Source of the DNA: an uncultured Eubacteriales bacterium
GTDB lineage: Bacteria; Bacillota; Clostridia; Oscillospirales; CAG-272
NCBI GenBank assembly: GCA_949286815.1
Contig: CASEEB010000174.1
Location: 1 to 7,175, forward strand
DNA length: 7,175 bases
Direction: 5' to 3'
In this document: one piece after another, positions 1 through 6,035 of the stretch
How the letters are laid out: every line of letters begins with the position of its first letter
Position numbering within the stretch: the first letter of the stretch is position 1
Notes under the pieces: model-generated
Database searches by the model: none
Told to the model about the DNA's origin: nothing
Seen by the model: only the letters and a program-made list of their open reading frames with translations
Made by a program: the position numbers and the translations under genes

Positions 1-1
1 T

Positions 2-790
2 CCTGTAATAGCGATTTCCGCCTTGCCGGGAAATCTGACTCAGACCTTTGCCAGCGGTGACAGGGTTCTGAATCTGCTACAGGAAGAACCTGCCGTGATA
101 CCTGTAAAAAACGGCGTCAGGTTTGAATACGAAGACCTTAATGTGACCGATCTTTCCTTTTCATATGACGGGGAGGCAAAAATTCTTTCGGATATATGTA
201 TGTATGCGAAAAAAGGAGAGATCATCGGCATAGTCGGAGAATCGGGATGTGGCAAATCGACTTTTTTAAAACTGCTTCTGCGTTTCTGGCAAAAGAGCGG
301 AGGCAATATCGAATACAACGGAACCGATATCGACAGGGTGGACTCGGACAGCCTGCTTGAAAATGTTACGATGGTGAGTCAGACCACATATCTTTTTGAC
401 GATACCATAGAGCAAAATCTTCGCATAGCAAATCCCAACGCCACCCGGCAGCAATTGGAGGAGGCCTGCAGGCTCGCCTCAATATATGATTTTATATCTG
501 CGCTGCCTGACGGGTTTCAGACCGGAGTGGGAACTCTCGGAGACAATCTTTCCGCGGGTGAAAAACAGCGTATCGGACTCGCAAGGGCGTTTCTGCGCGG
601 CAGCGAACTTATATTGCTTGACGAACCGACCAGCAATGTGGACAGTATAAACGAGGGAATTATTCTTAAATCGCTTAAAGCTCAAAAAAATAAAAAAAGC
701 ATAATTATAGTGTCGCACAGAGAGTCCACAATGGCTATTGCGGACCGTATATATCGTGTCAAGGAAGGCAGAATGTATGAGCAAAAATAA
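2..790 (+). CDS. ABC exporter-type half-transporter, ATP-binding C-terminal part (5' partial)
   Basis: The reading frame is open to the window's left edge, so this is the last 262 residues of a longer protein; the internal TTG at 23 is not a credible start. The first ~30 residues (ALPGNLTQTFASGDRVLNLL) are the typical end of a type IV ABC exporter membrane domain and its linker to the ATPase. The nucleotide-binding domain is complete: Walker A GESGCGKST at nt 236-262, Q-loop VSQ, signature LSAGEKQR (departing from LSGGQ), Walker B LILLDEP, and the H-loop SHRE. Such half-transporters pair with a partner, probably encoded just upstream outside the window. Although the fold is that of exporters, relatives such as IrtAB, YbtPQ and the SiaD/SiaE pair occur in siderophore or haem uptake loci, and the ECF genes downstream favour that setting. 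Substrate and direction are inferred only. The stop overlaps the next gene by 14 nt. Confidence 0.9.
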   Translation, partial: PVIAISALPGNLTQTFASGDRVLNLLQEEPAVIPVKNGVRFEYEDLNVTDLSFSYDGEAKILSDICMYAKKGEIIGIVGESGCGKSTFLKLLLRFWQKSGGNIEYNGTDIDRVDSDSLLENVTMVSQTTYLFDDTIEQNLRIANPNATRQQLEEACRLASIYDFISALPDGFQTGVGTLGDNLSAGEKQRIGLARAFLRGSELILLDEPTSNVDSINEGIILKSLKAQKNKKSIIIVSHRESTMAIADRIYRVKEGRMYEQK

Positions 791-1160
791 GATTGAAAGC
801 AAACGTGAGAGAGAAAAGCAGACAGTTTCTCTTATGATAAGCATATATTGCAGAAAAAATCACGGGTCAGGGAAAACATTGTGCCCGGAATGCCGGGATC
901 TGAAAAACTATGCTATGATGCGAAGTGAAAAGTGTCCCTTTATGGAAACAAAAGCATTCTGTTCTAACTGTACGGTACATTGTTATAAACCCGAAATGAG
1001 AGAAAAAATACGGGAAGTCATGAGATTTTCGGGTCCGCGTATGATTTTGTATCATCCTATTATGGCGGTACGCCACGTAATTGAGATGAAAAAAGAGAAA
1101 AAACGACTGTCGCAAAACCAATCAGGCGACACGGTGAGAAAGGGAAAGGCAAATGAGTGA
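777..1160 (+). CDS. YgbA-like nitrous oxide-stimulated promoter family protein
   Basis: A 127-aa soluble basic protein. The start is the ATG at 777, preceded by AAGGAAGG at 761-768; the same frame is open further upstream but there it only overlaps the ABC ATPase and lacks family-like sequence. It matches the YgbA/NO-stimulated-promoter family (PF11756 type) in overall pattern: CRKNH (25-29), CPEC (36-39), a YAMMRSEKCPF block (45-55), FCSNCTVHCY (61-70), then REKIREVMRFSGPRMILYHP (75-94). Seven cysteines (25, 36, 39, 53, 62, 65, 69) and histidines 29, 68 and 93 suggest metal or Fe-S binding, which is inference. In enterobacteria ygbA is induced by nitric oxide through NsrR; its biochemical activity is not something I can state. 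The tail (102-127) is charged and probably disordered. It overlaps the ABC gene by 14 nt and the S-component gene by 8 nt, so it belongs to the operon. Confidence 0.85.
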   Translation: MSKNKIESKREREKQTVSLMISIYCRKNHGSGKTLCPECRDLKNYAMMRSEKCPFMETKAFCSNCTVHCYKPEMREKIREVMRFSGPRMILYHPIMAVRHVIEMKKEKKRLSQNQSGDTVRKGKANE

Positions 1161-1854
1161 AAACAAAAATAATCTGACTGAAGAAGAGATCGCCATAAAT
1201 GAGCTTGTCAAAGAGGCGGGAGACATAAACTCAAACAAATCGAATTCGGGAGAAAGCGACAGTATACCCAAACACAGCTACAGGAGAGGCATTTTTCGTA
1301 AATTCAAAATCAAGGATATTGTGTTTTTGGCAGTTATAACGGCAATGATGCTGCTGACCGGTTCTGTCATGCCTTTGCTTATACATATTCCCGTATTCGG
1401 GATAATACAACTTGGTCTCGGAATACAGTTTTCTCTGTTTCCCGTAGTAGGTCTTATGAAAGTAAGAAAACCCGGTTCACTTTTACTTATGTCCCTGTTC
1501 AGCGGTGTACTGCTCGTTTTTATGTTTCCGCCGATGTTTTTCTGCCTTGCCGTTTGCGCTTTGGTTTCGGAAATTTTTGTATTTGTTATTTTCAGAGGAT
1601 ATGATAAAGATCGCGCGTGTGTACTTGCCGGAACGCTGTATATGCCGTTGACACTTCCTTTTCTGTATGTTTATTACAACTTCCTGTATACCTGGACAAA
1701 CGAAGAAAATGAAGCGGTATCTCAGTTTGTTGGTTCGGATCCGTTGCCCGCGATTCTGCTTTCTGTTGCCGTTTTGGCGCTTTGCTTTGCGGGTTCTGTT
1801 CTCGGCATGTTTATTTCCCGTGAGCTGAGAAAGGCGGGAGTGCTGAAAAAATGA
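1153..1854 (+). CDS. ECF transporter S component, MptD/Trep_Strep family (SiaF-like)
   Basis: A 233-aa integral membrane protein, predicted to be the substrate-binding subunit of an energy-coupling factor importer. A hydrophilic N-terminal stretch of about 50 residues rich in N, E, S and K is followed by FKIKDIVFLAVITAMMLLTG, the usual first helix of S components. Hydrophobic segments lie at about 55-77, 81-101, 108-126, 127-147, 155-175 and 198-220, giving the six helices expected. ATG 1153 has AGGGAAAGG directly upstream (1141-1149) and overlaps the ygbA-like stop. The next two genes supply EcfT and the ATPases, so this is a dedicated (group I) ECF system. In group A Streptococcus the corresponding genes siaFGH have been described as an ECF haem importer; haem or iron is therefore the leading guess for the substrate, but the family is diverse and the sequence itself does not prove it. 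Confidence 0.85.
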   Translation: MSENKNNLTEEEIAINELVKEAGDINSNKSNSGESDSIPKHSYRRGIFRKFKIKDIVFLAVITAMMLLTGSVMPLLIHIPVFGIIQLGLGIQFSLFPVVGLMKVRKPGSLLLMSLFSGVLLVFMFPPMFFCLAVCALVSEIFVFVIFRGYDKDRACVLAGTLYMPLTLPFLYVYYNFLYTWTNEENEAVSQFVGSDPLPAILLSVAVLALCFAGSVLGMFISRELRKAGVLKK

Positions 1855-2528
1855 GTTTTTTCCGTTATAAAAGAAACCTGTATCCGTTGTTTGCCGTATT
1901 TTCATGTATTTTTATTATAGTGTTCGGTTTCATAATGGCGAAAAAAATCGAGTTTACGTATTATTTGTGCGGACTTTTTGTTTGGCTTATTTTATTCGGA
2001 TGCGCGAAGGCATGTTTTAAAGTATTGCCGATAGCGGTTTTAATAGGCGGTATTTTTTCCTGCATTTCATATTTTTCATCCGGAGGCGATATTAATGCGG
2101 CGCTTGCGATGATTAACCGTTTCGGCGCGCTGTTTCTCGCGCTCGTACCGGGTATGAGTGTAGAGCCCGTGGCAATGACGCGTAACCTGTCGCAAATAAA
2201 AACGCCGCGAGCGCTCACTCTCGGAATGCTCATTGTAATGTCTTTTATTCCGGTTCTGAAATCGGAGGTGAGACGTGTACGCGAGGCAATGAAAACAAGA
2301 GGAGCCGGCAGTATTATGAATCCCAAAATAATGTACAGGGCATTTTTCATTCCCATGGTTACGCGTATCGTGGATATATCGGACACTTTGTCGCTTTCCA
2401 TAGAGACCAGGGGATTTGCGCTTGATGGGTCAGCGTATACGGTTTATAAGAGAGAATATGTATGTATGTCGGATGTTGTATATATCGCGGGGATATTGGC
2501 GGGCGCGGGATTGGCGGTGATATTGTGA
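1851..2528 (+). CDS. ecfT: ECF transporter transmembrane protein EcfT (CbiQ family; SiaG-like)
   Basis: A 225-aa membrane protein that would couple the S component to the two ATPase domains. Hydrophobic segments are seen at about 12-30, 36-52, 57-74, 84-100 and 208-224. Between the fourth and the last is the cytoplasmic coupling region with the two characteristic arginine-glycine motifs, REAMKTRG (144-151) and SIETRGF (183-189), which in this family dock into grooves of the ATPases. The length is a little short of the common 250-270 residues. ATG 1851 overlaps the stop of the S-component gene as ATGA, and the TGA stop overlaps the GTG of the next gene, so all three ECF subunits should be made in a coupled way. 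The adjacency and the paired motifs make the call secure; substrate follows whatever the S component binds. Confidence 0.9.
   Translation: MSFFRYKRNLYPLFAVFSCIFIIVFGFIMAKKIEFTYYLCGLFVWLILFGCAKACFKVLPIAVLIGGIFSCISYFSSGGDINAALAMINRFGALFLALVPGMSVEPVAMTRNLSQIKTPRALTLGMLIVMSFIPVLKSEVRRVREAMKTRGAGSIMNPKIMYRAFFIPMVTRIVDISDTLSLSIETRGFALDGSAYTVYKREYVCMSDVVYIAGILAGAGLAVIL
2513..2521 (+). promoter_or_regulatory. Ribosome binding site fixing the GTG start of the fused ECF ATPase
   Basis: GGCGGTGAT matches the extended anti-Shine-Dalgarno complement GGAGGTGAT with one mismatch. Its core ends 7 nt before the GTG at 2525. It lies inside the last codons of ecfT. This supports GTG 2525 over the in-frame ATG at 2462, whose extra 21 residues are glycine-rich and merely encoded in another frame of ecfT. 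Confidence 0.6.
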
Positions 2529-3979
2529 ATGCGGTTGAACTGAAAAATGTGTCATTTTCTTACGAGGGCTTTGATCGGAATGTTCTGAATAATGTGAACT
2601 TTAATGTGAGGTACGGAGAGGTATCGCTGCTTTCCGGCCATTCGGGAGAGGGAAAAAGTACTCTGTTATCTTTGATATGCGGTATTATTCCCAATGTTAT
2701 GCCGGGAAATCTGTCCGGAGAGCTCCTGATTGACGGCGAGAATGTCAAAGGCAAAAAAATGAGCGAGATCTGTCGCAAAGTAGGCGTGGTTTTACAGAAT
2801 GCTGACAGTCAGATAGTACAAAAGTACGTTGAGGACGAGATTGCGTTCGGATGTGAAAACTTTGCTTTTTCGCAACAGAAGACAGCCGCGCAGATAAACA
2901 GAGTATGTAAAATAATGAAACTTGACGGTACATGTCAGACGAGAACCCTTTCGGGAGGTCAGAAACAGAGGCTTATCACAGCGTCGGCGCTTGCCACATG
3001 TCAAAGGATTTTAATTCTTGACGAGCCGCTTGCCAACCTTGATATTGAGGGTGCCAATTTACTTATGAATACCTTGCGCGCGCTTGCAAAGGCGGGATAT
3101 GCCGTGCTTGTTGTGGAGCATCGTCTGGACATGGTGCTTCCGTATGTGGACAGTGTTTGGAATATCGCGTCCGGTCTTTTGAACAAAGTTGAGGATAAAC
3201 AAGAATATCTGTATTCACAGTCACTGACAATAGATGACAGCGCGTTTTCGCATAACAGCGGAAAGGTTCTCATATCTGTCCAAAATGTGGGCTTTTCTTC
3301 CGGGCGGAAAAGTATACTTTCCGATGTATCTTTTGAGGTGAAAAAAGGAGAGAGACTTTTGCTTCTCGGTGAAAACGGTTGCGGAAAAACGACTTTGCTG
3401 CGCCTTATCGCAAGACTGTGCAGCCCCACGTCGGGAAATATTGTTCAGAATATAGACCGTTCTTTCGGAAGAAAAAAACATGGCAAAAAATGGTTTTGCC
3501 GTGTGGGGATTGTATATCAGAACCCGAATTATCAGCTTTTTATGCCGACCGTGGAAAAAGAGGTTGCATATAACGCGATTTCTCCCGAATACGCCGAGAA
3601 AATGTTAAATATTTTCGGAATTGATGGGTTAAGGAACAGGCATCCTCAGTCACTCTCGGAGGGACAGAAGCGCCGTGTGTCGATAGCCGCGGTAGCGGCG
3701 GGAAATCCCGAGCTTCTGTTGCTTGATGAGCCTACCGTAGGACAGGATTATAGTGGACTTCTGAGCCTTGTAAAAACGCTCAACGAGCTTCACAACTCGA
3801 GTAAAAATACAATAATTTCGGTTACTCACGATATGCGCTGCGCAAACGCGCTTTGTGATCACGCGGTATGGATTAAAGACGGTAAGGTTTTACGCGAGGG
3901 TGGAAAAGAGCTTGCGCGTGAATATTTTTTCGGGAATTCTTTAAAAGAAAGGCTTGTATCCGGGCAAAGTGAAATTTAA
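2525..3979 (+). CDS. Fused double ATP-binding protein of the ECF transporter (SiaH-like)
   Basis: A 484-aa single chain carrying both ATPases of the ECF module, usually made as separate EcfA and EcfA'. Starting at GTG 2525 gives MNAVELKNVSFSYEG, the expected N-terminus. Domain 1 (about 1-230): Walker A GHSGEGKS (38-45), Q-loop Q91, signature LSGGQ (142-146), Walker B ILILDEP (162-168), H-loop H199. Domain 2 (about 248-484): Walker A GENGCGKT (282-289), Q332, a degenerate signature LSEGQ (377-381), Walker B LLLLDEP (397-403), H435. All catalytic glutamates and switch histidines are present, so both sites look active; the two composite sites may differ slightly because of LSEGQ. The gene overlaps ecfT by 4 nt and ends the operon's structural genes, 53 nt before the AraC regulator. 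The fused layout is the one known for SiaH and related dedicated ECF systems. Confidence 0.92.
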   Translation: MNAVELKNVSFSYEGFDRNVLNNVNFNVRYGEVSLLSGHSGEGKSTLLSLICGIIPNVMPGNLSGELLIDGENVKGKKMSEICRKVGVVLQNADSQIVQKYVEDEIAFGCENFAFSQQKTAAQINRVCKIMKLDGTCQTRTLSGGQKQRLITASALATCQRILILDEPLANLDIEGANLLMNTLRALAKAGYAVLVVEHRLDMVLPYVDSVWNIASGLLNKVEDKQEYLYSQSLTIDDSAFSHNSGKVLISVQNVGFSSGRKSILSDVSFEVKKGERLLLLGENGCGKTTLLRLIARLCSPTSGNIVQNIDRSFGRKKHGKKWFCRVGIVYQNPNYQLFMPTVEKEVAYNAISPEYAEKMLNIFGIDGLRNRHPQSLSEGQKRRVSIAAVAAGNPELLLLDEPTVGQDYSGLLSLVKTLNELHNSSKNTIISVTHDMRCANALCDHAVWIKDGKVLREGGKELAREYFFGNSLKERLVSGQSEI

Positions 3980-3987
3980 CAGAGAAC

Positions 3988-4011
3988 TGTCGGAAAATTT
4001 TTGTTCCGATA
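3988..4011 (+). other. Small hairpin between the ECF ATPase gene and the AraC gene
   Basis: TGTCGGAA and TTCCGATA form an 8-bp stem (one G-U pair) around an 8-nt loop of AATTTTTG, followed only by TTTTG. It is too weak and too poor in trailing T for a confident terminator. It sits directly ahead of the AraC gene's Shine-Dalgarno site (GAAAGG, 4016-4021), so it could attenuate read-through, adjust expression of the regulator, or be an operator. Inference only. Confidence 0.35.
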
Positions 4012-4032
4012 TTTTGAAAGGTTCATATTATA

Positions 4033-4971
4033 ATGAAAAACAAAACCTATGAGCGTCCGAGAAAAAATACTTCGGACGAAGCATACACGGTAAGCGGGAT
4101 CGATATTCCGCATTCCGAAAAGGTATCCGGCGTTTTTCCCGGAATCGATCTTGTATATGACGTATTTTGTGAGGACGGCGTATTTTATAAACCTAAAGAC
4201 GCAAAAAATATTATTGAGATCCGTTTTTGCCGCGAAGGGATGATAGAACATCAGACAAACCTGGAGCTGTATTATCTGACGTCCGGGGATTTGTCAATAT
4301 CGGTGATGAACGAAAACAAAGACTACCGGTTTCCGCTGCGTCACTATATCGGCATATCTGTTTACATAGATACGGAAGTGGCTCCGGAATGTTTCTCATG
4401 CTTCTTAAAGGATGTAAATGTCAATCCTTCGCGAGTGGCAAGACGGTTGTGCGGTGACAAGGGAAGTTTCATAATCCGTTCTCAAAGCCACATCGGGCGC
4501 ATCTTTTCGGAAATTTATTCGGTTTCAGACAATTGCCGAATGGGTTATCTTAAAATCAAGATTCTTGAACTGCTTTTATTTCTCAGCAATGTGGATCCGG
4601 CTGTCAACGATATCAGACATATTACCGTTCCGATGTCTCAGGCATCTCTTGCAAAGCGAGTATCGGCGTATCTTGAGACTATGACCGATCTGCATGTTAC
4701 TCTCAGTCAGCTTTCACGGGAGTTTCATGTATCACAGACACATTTGCAAAACGCCTTTAAAGGTGTATACGGAATTCCGGTCTGTGCGTACATACGCAAT
4801 TTGAAAATGCGGTCGGCGGCATTGGTGCTGTTGAATAACGATCTTTCCGTACTTGAAGTGGCAGGGAGATTCGGATACGACAACGCCAGCAAATTTTCCG
4901 CGGCTTTCCGTTCGGTAATGGGTTGCACACCGAAGGATTACAGAAAGATGAATCATATGTACATAGTATAA
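4033..4971 (+). CDS. AraC-family transcriptional regulator
   Basis: A 312-aa protein with a C-terminal AraC/XylS DNA-binding domain. The first helix-turn-helix is near 222-243 (VTLSQLSREFHVSQTHLQNAFK) and the second near 271-292, followed by the family signature GYDNASKFSAAFRSVMGCTP (281-300) and KDYRK. The N-terminal half is a sensor-type domain; the stretch IEIRFCREGMIEHQ and YYLTSGDLSIS (61-90) resembles the PchR-like group that is often linked to siderophore or haem genes. ATG 4033 is preceded by GAAAGG at 4016-4021 with an 11-nt gap, rather long but the only plausible site. No separate promoter is evident in the 53-nt spacer, so it probably shares the upstream transcript. The likely target is the ABC/ECF operon, with activation by the imported ligand or chelate; this is inferred from position and from known PchR/YbtA-type regulators. 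Confidence 0.9.
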   Translation: MKNKTYERPRKNTSDEAYTVSGIDIPHSEKVSGVFPGIDLVYDVFCEDGVFYKPKDAKNIIEIRFCREGMIEHQTNLELYYLTSGDLSISVMNENKDYRFPLRHYIGISVYIDTEVAPECFSCFLKDVNVNPSRVARRLCGDKGSFIIRSQSHIGRIFSEIYSVSDNCRMGYLKIKILELLLFLSNVDPAVNDIRHITVPMSQASLAKRVSAYLETMTDLHVTLSQLSREFHVSQTHLQNAFKGVYGIPVCAYIRNLKMRSAALVLLNNDLSVLEVAGRFGYDNASKFSAAFRSVMGCTPKDYRKMNHMYIV

Positions 4972-5050
4972 AAATAACATAACTGAATGTCGAAAAATGT
5001 TTTTGCAAAATCTTTGTGTCGCATCGGAGCATTTTTGTGTTGTTTCGGAG

Positions 5051-5079
5051 TTGAAATGGCGGTAAAAAAATTGTATAAT
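5051..5079 (+). promoter_or_regulatory. Sigma-A type promoter P1 upstream of the DUF2325 operon
   Basis: TTGAAA at 5051-5056 and a perfect TATAAT at 5074-5079 are separated by exactly 17 nt. Predicted transcription start is near 5086, giving an untranslated leader of about 60 nt that includes the 16-bp palindrome at 5118-5133. Consensus match is very good; activity is predicted only. Confidence 0.65.
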
Positions 5080-5089
5080 AAAATAAACC

Positions 5090-5118
5090 TTGTAAAGGTA
5101 TTATTTTTAATATATAAG
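5090..5118 (+). promoter_or_regulatory. Second promoter P2 overlapped by the palindromic operator
   Basis: TTGTAA at 5090-5095 and TATAAG at 5113-5118 are 17 nt apart. Predicted start is near 5125, in the middle of the palindrome at 5118-5133, so a bound repressor would block it directly. A short inverted repeat ACCTT-GTA-AAGGT (5087-5099) covers the -35. The -10 is weaker than that of P1. Confidence 0.45.
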
Positions 5119-5133
5119 TTAGTTTAAACTAAC
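5118..5133. promoter_or_regulatory. Perfect 16-bp palindrome, candidate DtxR/IdeR-type metal-repressor operator
   Basis: GTTAGTTTAAACTAAC is a perfect palindrome, lying over the -10/+1 of P2 and just downstream of P1, 15 nt before the start codon of the DUF2325 gene. The arms GTTAG/CTAAC recall the TTAGGTTAG-CTAACCTAA pattern recognised by iron-dependent DtxR/IdeR repressors. The regulator is not encoded in this window, so the assignment rests on sequence likeness, location and the flavodoxin in the operon. Confidence 0.55.
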
Positions 5134-5135
5134 CA

Positions 5136-5142
5136 AGAGGAG
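5136..5142 (+). promoter_or_regulatory. Ribosome binding site deciding the DUF2325 start
   Basis: AGAGGAG ends directly against the ATG at 5143 but leaves 6 nt before the ATG at 5149. The second ATG therefore has the normal spacing and also gives the MSVVIIGGNE N-terminus typical of the family. Confidence 0.7.
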
Positions 5143-5148
5143 ATGAGC

Positions 5149-5439
5149 ATGAGTGTTGTAATAATAGGTGGAAATGAATGTATGACCCGTCAGTACATAG
5201 ACCTGTGTCAGGAGTATAAATGCAAGGCAAAGGTATATACAAAAATGTCAAACGGAGTAAAGTGCGCCGGCAGACCCGATCTGCTCGTGCTTTTTACAAG
5301 TACGGTTTCCCACAAAATGGTACGATGCGCATTGGCTGAGGCAAAAAAACAAAATATAAAAATCGCGCGATCTCATACAAGTTCTATGGCGGCTTTAAAG
5401 AATATACTTGAAGAGCATGTTTCAAAGGAGAATGCATAA
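5149..5439 (+). CDS. DUF2325 family protein
   Basis: A 96-aa soluble protein of the DUF2325 family (PF10087 type). It opens with MSVVIIGGNE, a hydrophobic beta strand and glycine turn as in a small Rossmann-like fold. Conserved-looking blocks follow: CKAKVYTKM (25-33), PDLLVLFTSTVSHKMVRCAL (43-62) and ARSHTSSMAALKNILEE (73-89). The TVSH and RSHTSS segments are the polar positions most likely to form a ligand site, and there are cysteines at 11, 20, 25, 39 and 60. Function is unknown to me. The gene is first in an operon with DUF3793 and flavodoxin genes behind a probable metal-repressor site, so a role in low-iron metabolism is an inference from context. Its stop overlaps the next start by one base (TAATG). 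Confidence 0.85.
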   Translation: MSVVIIGGNECMTRQYIDLCQEYKCKAKVYTKMSNGVKCAGRPDLLVLFTSTVSHKMVRCALAEAKKQNIKIARSHTSSMAALKNILEEHVSKENA

Positions 5440-5990
5440 TGTCTGAAGAGTTGATTGTGCGTTATTGTTCGCCCACTCTCGCGGGCATAAAGACCGGAAG
5501 TCTGTTTTCATGTTCTTATTCCGATATTTCAGAAATGCGGGACGGTCTTAGATATTTTAACCGGCTATTGGGAAAAAAGGGGTTGCGTGTGCTGCCGCTG
5601 TACAGCCGGAATAACCGCGCGCTTATTTATGTTTATCGTCCGTCAATGCTTGCAATGGACTTACGGGATATAGGCGCGATGTGCATACTGCGGGAAAGAG
5701 GATATGTCGGCAGCACTCCTGCCTCATGTATAGCGCGACTGAAAAGACGGATTGCCGATGACGGGGATTTTCCGCATGAGATAGGTTTGTTTCTGGGCTA
5801 TCCCGTCGAGGATGTGCACGGTTTTATCGAGAATAAAGCCGAAGGGTGCAAATGTGTCGGATGCTGGAAAGTATACGGAGATACGGAAATGGCGCAAAAA
5901 CTTTTTAAGAAATACAAAAAGTGTACTGAGGTATACTGTTCACAGTACGCAAGTGGCAGATCCGTGGAAAAGCTTACAGTGTCGGTATAA
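5439..5990 (+). CDS. DUF3793 family protein
   Basis: A 183-aa soluble protein of the DUF3793 family (PF12672 type), recognised from its run of blocks: CSPTLAGIKTGSLFSC (10-25), LYSRNNRALIYVYRP (54-68), FPHEIGLFLGYPVEDVHGFI (111-130), and CKCVGCWKVYGD (137-148). The C-terminal CKCVGC cluster plus C10, C25, C82, C97, C162 and C167 make it cysteine-rich, compatible with metal or haem-precursor chemistry, though no activity is known to me. No membrane segment or signal peptide is visible. ATG 5439 has AAGGAG at 5425-5430 with 8-nt spacing and overlaps the DUF2325 stop by one base. A flavodoxin gene follows after 45 nt. In Clostridia this family is commonly met near flavodoxin or ferrous-iron transport genes, which supports an iron-related role. 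Confidence 0.85.
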   Translation: MSEELIVRYCSPTLAGIKTGSLFSCSYSDISEMRDGLRYFNRLLGKKGLRVLPLYSRNNRALIYVYRPSMLAMDLRDIGAMCILRERGYVGSTPASCIARLKRRIADDGDFPHEIGLFLGYPVEDVHGFIENKAEGCKCVGCWKVYGDTEMAQKLFKKYKKCTEVYCSQYASGRSVEKLTVSV

Positions 5991-6035
5991 CATAATTTTG
6001 AAAAGAAATCTGATATAAGAAAGGTAGGATTTATT

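Noticed and set aside
23..25. TTG at 23 as the start of the ABC ATPase gene
   Set aside because: The frame is open to the window edge and the residues before it (PVIAISA) continue the typical membrane-domain sequence, so the gene is cut by the window.
738..776. ATG at 738 as the start of the YgbA-like gene
   Set aside because: The 13 extra residues only reflect another frame of the ABC gene; ATG 777 has the good ribosome site AAGGAAGG at the right distance.
2..790. Reading the ABC half-transporter as a multidrug exporter
   Set aside because: The sequence alone allows it, but co-transcription with a complete ECF importer makes a role in uptake of a metal chelate or haem more likely; left open in the annotation.
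1483..1905. Long open frame on the - strand across the S-component gene
   Set aside because: Composition is that of an antisense shadow, with no family resemblance and no ribosome site; the + strand gene is well supported.
2462..2524. ATG at 2462 as the start of the fused ECF ATPase
   Set aside because: It adds a glycine-rich stretch unlike any ATPase N-terminus and overlaps ecfT by 67 nt; GTG 2525 has a strong ribosome site and a proper N-terminus.
4023..4034. TATAAT at 4029-4034 as a -10 box for araC
   Set aside because: It overlaps the start codon, so a transcript from it would lack the gene's ribosome site; no matching -35.
4993..5036. Inverted repeat AAAAATG/CATTTTT after araC as a terminator
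   Set aside because: Only seven A/T-rich pairs around a 30-nt loop and no T-run after it; too weak.
5143..5148. ATG at 5143 as the DUF2325 start
   Set aside because: The Shine-Dalgarno sequence ends directly against it; ATG 5149 has 6-nt spacing.
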